Part shown: one piece after another, positions 59,756-64,000 of the stretch
Layout of the letters: every line of letters begins with the position of its first letter
Position numbering within the stretch: position 1 is the stretch's first letter
Source: Penicillus capitatus
Taxonomy: Eukaryota > Chlorophyta
Direction: 5' to 3'
DNA length: 64,000 nt
Assembly (NCBI GenBank): GCA_965649825.1
Contig: OZ287702.1
Location: forward strand, 124,001 to 188,000
The notes under the pieces: model-generated
Database searches by the model: none
Seen by the model: only the letters and a program-made list of their open reading frames with translations
What the model was told of the DNA's origin: nothing
Position numbers and translations under genes: made by a program

Positions 59756-61946
59756 TCAGTAATTTTGCCATATTGATGACGTCATTGGCACATTGACGAC
59801 CTCGAAATGGCCTCACTCATGTACGGAAAGGGAACAAGACAGCACAAACCTGAAAGAGTGGCGCCCTCCATTGAGTCGATGTAGTCTTGGGCGGTGTAGC
59901 TTCCCGAGAGGAAAAAATTGGGCACCGGAGTGGATTGACTGGGGCGAAGGGGATCGAGTCCAGGAGCCTCTTCGTAGAGAGACTGGCCGATCTTGACGAC
60001 GGAATGCCAAAGAAGCGTCATCTCTTTGGCAGAAGGAAAGAGAACCCGAACCTGAACACCACCGTCCATCTGTAAACGCAAGAAGTGGGTCCAGGCGACT
60101 TGACAAACCTGTTTATCGATCTTCTGGCAGATGGCTTCGTTCGTCATGGGCATGTAGCTATCTGCTGGAGTGATAACGCATTGCAGCAGTGAGCCTTGGC
60201 CTTCTTTGAAATATTCCAAAGGAGATGTCAATGCCAAATCCGCAAAACATGAGAAATCGGCGTCTGCACTGCATGGCACATAAAAGCATGACGTTTTGTT
60301 TTGTGCCGTCCATCAGTGTGTGATGCACCACCTGTAGAGAAGATTGTTCATGCCGTGTGCTTTGCCGGATACGATGTCATTTCGTTTCATTGCATCTTTC
60401 AGTTCTGTGACCCATCCATCATATCGCAGCTGGACGGTGATCACTGGAACGCCACGAAGTTTGAAGATGTTATCAAACTAGAGAAAGATGCGTATCGGTG
60501 ACCGGCAGATCCAAGGAAAGAGGGACCATCTTAATTGTTCTCCATGGCTGTGGAATGAGTTTCTTTGCACCGGGTACGTCCAAGGCGGCAACATATACAT
60601 CAGCCTTGACCACAGAACCGTCTGCCGTCTGTAGACCCGTCACAATCGGATATCCATTCTCTTGGTAATCGTACAAGATCTTTCTGTCATGAAAATGGAT
60701 TGGGCACCGAAAAGAGGGACGAAAAGAGTGAGGGACCTGCATCCTCGTCGAGTGTGAATGGTTCCGCCTTTGGAAGCAATGTAGTTAGCAATGGGCTTCA
60801 ACAGCCGCTCGGCAGGAGATCCGTTCAGCAGTCGCAACACCGACGCATCAGTCTTTGTCGCAAAGAAGAGGAAAATGGACAACATGCATCGAGCCGAAAT
60901 GTGATCACAGTCCAGGAAGCCCAACGCATAGGCTGGCATCCACACCATCAGCAGACAGATGCAGCAGATTCAGAGATATCACACCTATGGGATCCCAGAG
61001 ACGGTCAATGGATGCTCGTGATCCACCATGGCTGGTGAACCACTCTGTGAAACTCATGTTGTCCAAGGCACGGACATCACGCATGCCTCCTTCCGGATCG
61101 AACAGCGCCCGGACAATGGGTGAGGTCCCCAGGGCCACAGAATTGGCTACTTTGTCGGCAGGACTCAATTGATCTGTCGAGAAGAAAGCCTTGAGGCCTG
61201 AAAAGAGCCAGAAGCACTGTTTAGTGTATCCCCTGCAGTAGAGCGGCGGCCTCTACCGTGGAATGGCGCTCCGATTCTCCGTCCGTTGATCTCGAAGCGA
61301 AAATCGAGTCCTCGGACGTCTCCCCCTTTGTTGATGAAGGTATGGATGTGTTCCTTCAGTTCTAGGTTTTCCAGAACGCCGCACTTTGCCATGAGTCGAA
61401 ACAGATTGAAGTAGCAACCGAAGAACACATGCAAGCCCCACTGTATCACTCCATCAGTGAGCGCACGGGCAAGATACCGACATCATCTGGATACCTCGAT
61501 GTGATTGCCATCCTTGTCCACGAAGGATGCCAGCTTGCCCCCAATCCATTTCCTGCCTTCGAAGATCTCCACCTCATGTCTGAGACACTTGGTGTGACAC
61601 GACGCAATGAGAGTGCGAGAAAAGACCCTTGATCGAGAAGTTCGACGGCAGTGGAGAGACCGGCCAGTCCCGCTCCGATGATGGCGACTTTGAGTTTGGG
61701 ACTGTTGGGTGAAGGAGGGGAGGGTTCATCAGGGAACAGCGATCGCAACGGGGCGTCTTTGGGCGAGGCGTCCTGCATTGGAGATTCCTGCACGGCCGTC
61801 GCGGAAATTCGACGCGACCATTTGCCACGCGACGATGCCAAAGCGCCTCGACACCTCGCCGCAGCAGCTGTCGAAGCCGTTCGATGCCGAGCGGAATCGT
61901 CGATCGAGCATCGGGTCGCTCTTCTGGCCACCTGAACCGCTCGCAT
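59756..61946 (-). CDS. ZDS: Zeta-carotene desaturase (plastid carotenoid synthesis)
   Basis: Flavoprotein that desaturates zeta-carotene to lycopene precursors in the plastid. The ATG at 61946 begins a transit-like leader ([20 protein letters not shown]). The FAD motif is [20 protein letters not shown]. Then come [151 protein letters not shown] and [20 protein letters not shown]. These are ZDS motifs; phytoene desaturase differs. About nine short introns; the last one (36 bp) leads to a short tail ending at 59756. A partial inverted copy lies at 36872-44668. ATG-proximal TGATGTGAC is at 62008-62016. Confidence 0.95.
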
Positions 61947-62114
61947 GACGATCTGACGATCCGTTTTCAAATGACGCTCAGAGGCAGAACGCCTCGGAAT
62001 CGTCACTGTCACATCAACAAACCGTTAACCATACTTAAATATCATCACTACAGACGACAGGAGACATGTAAAGTGTCCGTTCTATGGAGAAACGGGGAGA
62101 TTCAGGTTTGAGAA

Positions 62115-64000
62115 TTAAAAATCGAACCGGATGATGAATTCTGGATGGATGGCTTTGTCGTAGATGGCTTGCTTTGCCGAGCAGCGGTCCACGAACCATC
62201 TCTGATGCATAACGAGTATTTTCAGCTGTGGCATCTGGACGACATCAAAGAGACAGGGCACCGAGATTCTGACGCATTCGCTGATGTTCAACTCCTCCAG
62301 TGATGCGCTTCGTCGCACGGCAGAAAGTCCATCAGGCGTCCTAAAAACGAATCCAGCAATGCTCAGTTTCTTCAGCATTCTTGTGGTCGCTATTTCAGAC
62401 AGTCCTGCACCAAACAACCACATCTGATCGATCTCCAGATGCGCGAGAGGATCGACCTCTCTGTGTGATCCCGGGGCAGAAGCTAATATCGATATCCTCC
62501 AGTACAGGATGCTGACATAGCGCACGCATCGCCGCGTCACGAACCGAAGTGCAGCCCTTGATGTGCAGCAGCTTCAACAGCGGCATGGAGTGGGTCAGTT
62601 GCGACAGAAATGCATTGGTCATACCACAGCAACTGTAAGATCACACATCCTTTGATTGGAGTGATGTGACAGGCTGGCTCACGCACCCTCGGATTTCCAG
62701 TTCCGTCAGGCGAGAGCACTGCAGGAGAATGGGGAATTCTTTTTCGACGGCTGTGTTTCGAACAGATTGCAATCGTAGGACCTGAAGATCTGTGACGGCG
62801 TCCCAGTATCGTGTCCACCAAATGCAATTTGAGTGGACCGATCCGCCCTTCATCGTCAAGCTCGTCATGGGCGACAACTGCATCAACCCTTCCATTACTT
62901 TTTTGAAATCGACAGAGGGCGGAGTGTGGATCAACATATGATCCAACCCAATGTCTCTTCGTGCCTGGCCAAAATTGCAGAGTCCTGGACATCAGCAATG
63001 CCAACACAAGTCTTTTCTGCCAGCGACAGACCAGATTTCTCGCTGCCATCGTAAGTAAGAATGAGGGTAGATAACGAAGGAAGTGCTCCGAGGTAACGGA
63101 ATCCATAGTCTGTAGGAGAGCAGTGACAGATGTTGAGCACCTTCAGCGATGCAAAACGCGAGATCTCTTCCGATCTGTCAAATGTTATTGCTGGATTTCC
63201 ACTGACATCCAACTCCGTCAAACACGGAAGAGCCATTGCCTACTCTCGCACATCCATGAAGCCAAGACGTGCGACAAGAGATCTACCAGCGACTCCAAGC
63301 AGACATCATCGATATGCTGGCAAGCTTTGAGTGAGAGATACGTGAGTTTCTTCATCTTGCATGCGCATTCCAACAAAGCTACGCAGCACAACGTACACGT
63401 CGTGTGCATTGAGGACAGAGCTGGTGCTTCAGTGCATGTACTCTGCTTTGTCACAGGGACGGCATTTAGATTGAGTCTCTCGATGTGGATCATATCTTTG
63501 AGAACGTGAAGTTTCCAGTTCTCAATGTCTGTGTGCGCCAACGACAGCTCAGTCAGATGATCCTTCATTCCCGTCACCATCATCGAAAAAGCACACGAGT
63601 GCAAGAGAGTGCTGCCTTGCAAGTTTAAGGATTTTAATTTCTTGATCGGGAAGTGAAACTCCGTAGAGCTATACAACATCCTCTAGGAAAGAGAGAAGGC
63701 ATGAGATCAGAATGGGTAGTGTTTTGGTGAACATACATACCTCAGACATCGTCAGCTCTTCCAGCCGTTCAAACTTTACACCAAGAGGCCGAGAAATGGA
63801 CTTTAGAGGATGGGTAATGTGCACGCTGCGGATCTCGGCATCGATGTATTGCTGCCACGTTCGACAAACGCATCTCAACTGTTTGATCTGCCACCAACAG
63901 ATACATTCACACCATGTCCATTTCAAGCAGGAGTGTGACATTCGAACGGTGGATGCGTTCGACCACAGAGATCAGGAAGTTGCGCGGAAGTTGACTCCAG
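62115..64000 (-). CDS. F-box/leucine-rich-repeat protein (5' end outside window)
   Basis: Substrate receptor of an SCF ubiquitin ligase, by domain order. The partial F-box is in the rightmost exon (QIKQLRCVCRTWQQYID). Cysteine-containing LRRs of the FBXL type follow: FERLEELTMSEV, KLKSLNLQGSTLLHSC, LTELSLAHTDIENWKLHVL, KLTYLSLKACQHIDDVCLES, LTELDVSGNPAITF, LKVLNICHCSPTDYGFRYLG, LKLLHIKGCTSVRDAAMRAL, LEDIDISFCPGIT and LEELNISECVRISVPCLF. The stop TAA is at 62115-62117 after FIIRFDF. About nine exons are visible with 45-65 bp introns. The start codon is beyond 64000. Substrate unknown. Confidence 0.85.

Overview
This is a nuclear contig from a photosynthetic eukaryote, probably a unicellular alga. 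Genes are split by very short GT-AG introns, mostly about 45-60 bp, and code in the standard genetic code at roughly even base composition. Plastid ancestry shows in a zeta-carotene desaturase with a transit-like leader, a plant-type ferritin with a transit-like leader, and an FKBP with a twin-arginine leader. A branching enzyme of the glycogen/starch type is also present. Complete ATG16 and DNA2 genes argue for a free-living, non-reduced eukaryote. I cannot fix the phylum from sequence alone; as I recall, the red algae studied so far lack much of the autophagy set, so ATG16 makes a red alga less likely.

Layout. 0-16.5 kb: two paralogous secreted cysteine-rich proteins (90-1937 and 14569-16405) bracket UTP3/SAS10, a Lys/Ser-rich protein, a TMX2-like thioredoxin, ribosomal protein uS7, a C2H2 zinc-finger protein and a few unassigned small genes. 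16.9-31.6 kb is a dense housekeeping block: ferritin, eL37, SRPK, a DEP-domain/FAD oxidoreductase fusion, FKBP, ARL1, CDC23/APC8, NAA40, U1-C and ATG16. Several pairs are divergent, with only about 50-90 bp between start codons. DNA2 follows (31.7-36.3 kb).

Between DNA2 and the intact branching-enzyme gene lies about 10.4 kb of rearranged DNA (36301-46691). It contains a 570-bp copy of the DNA2 3' end plus the branching-enzyme 5' end, joined to a copy of the 5' part of zeta-carotene desaturase. That copy is interrupted by a 6.6-kb Ty3/gypsy-type LTR retrotransposon (178-bp LTRs, 5-bp target duplication), which itself carries a nested 1.66-kb LTR element (336-bp LTRs, its own target duplication). 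The desaturase copy then runs into a fragment of ATG16 exon 1 and a tandemly duplicated module carrying an unknown ORF. The donor genes (branching enzyme, desaturase, ATG16) are all intact elsewhere in the window.

46.7-64 kb: branching enzyme, a YAK1/DYRK kinase, a TOG/CLASP-type microtubule protein, RTF1 (PAF1 complex), a DBP2/DDX5 RNA helicase, the intact zeta-carotene desaturase and the 3' part of an F-box/LRR gene running off the right edge.

Most genes serve basic cell functions (rRNA processing, translation, splicing, transcription elongation, cell-cycle proteolysis, autophagy, replication, iron and carotenoid metabolism) and do not form one pathway. Exon boundaries were read by eye from frame continuity and family alignment and are approximate where not stated as exact. 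No tRNA, rRNA, snRNA or CRISPR array was recognised.
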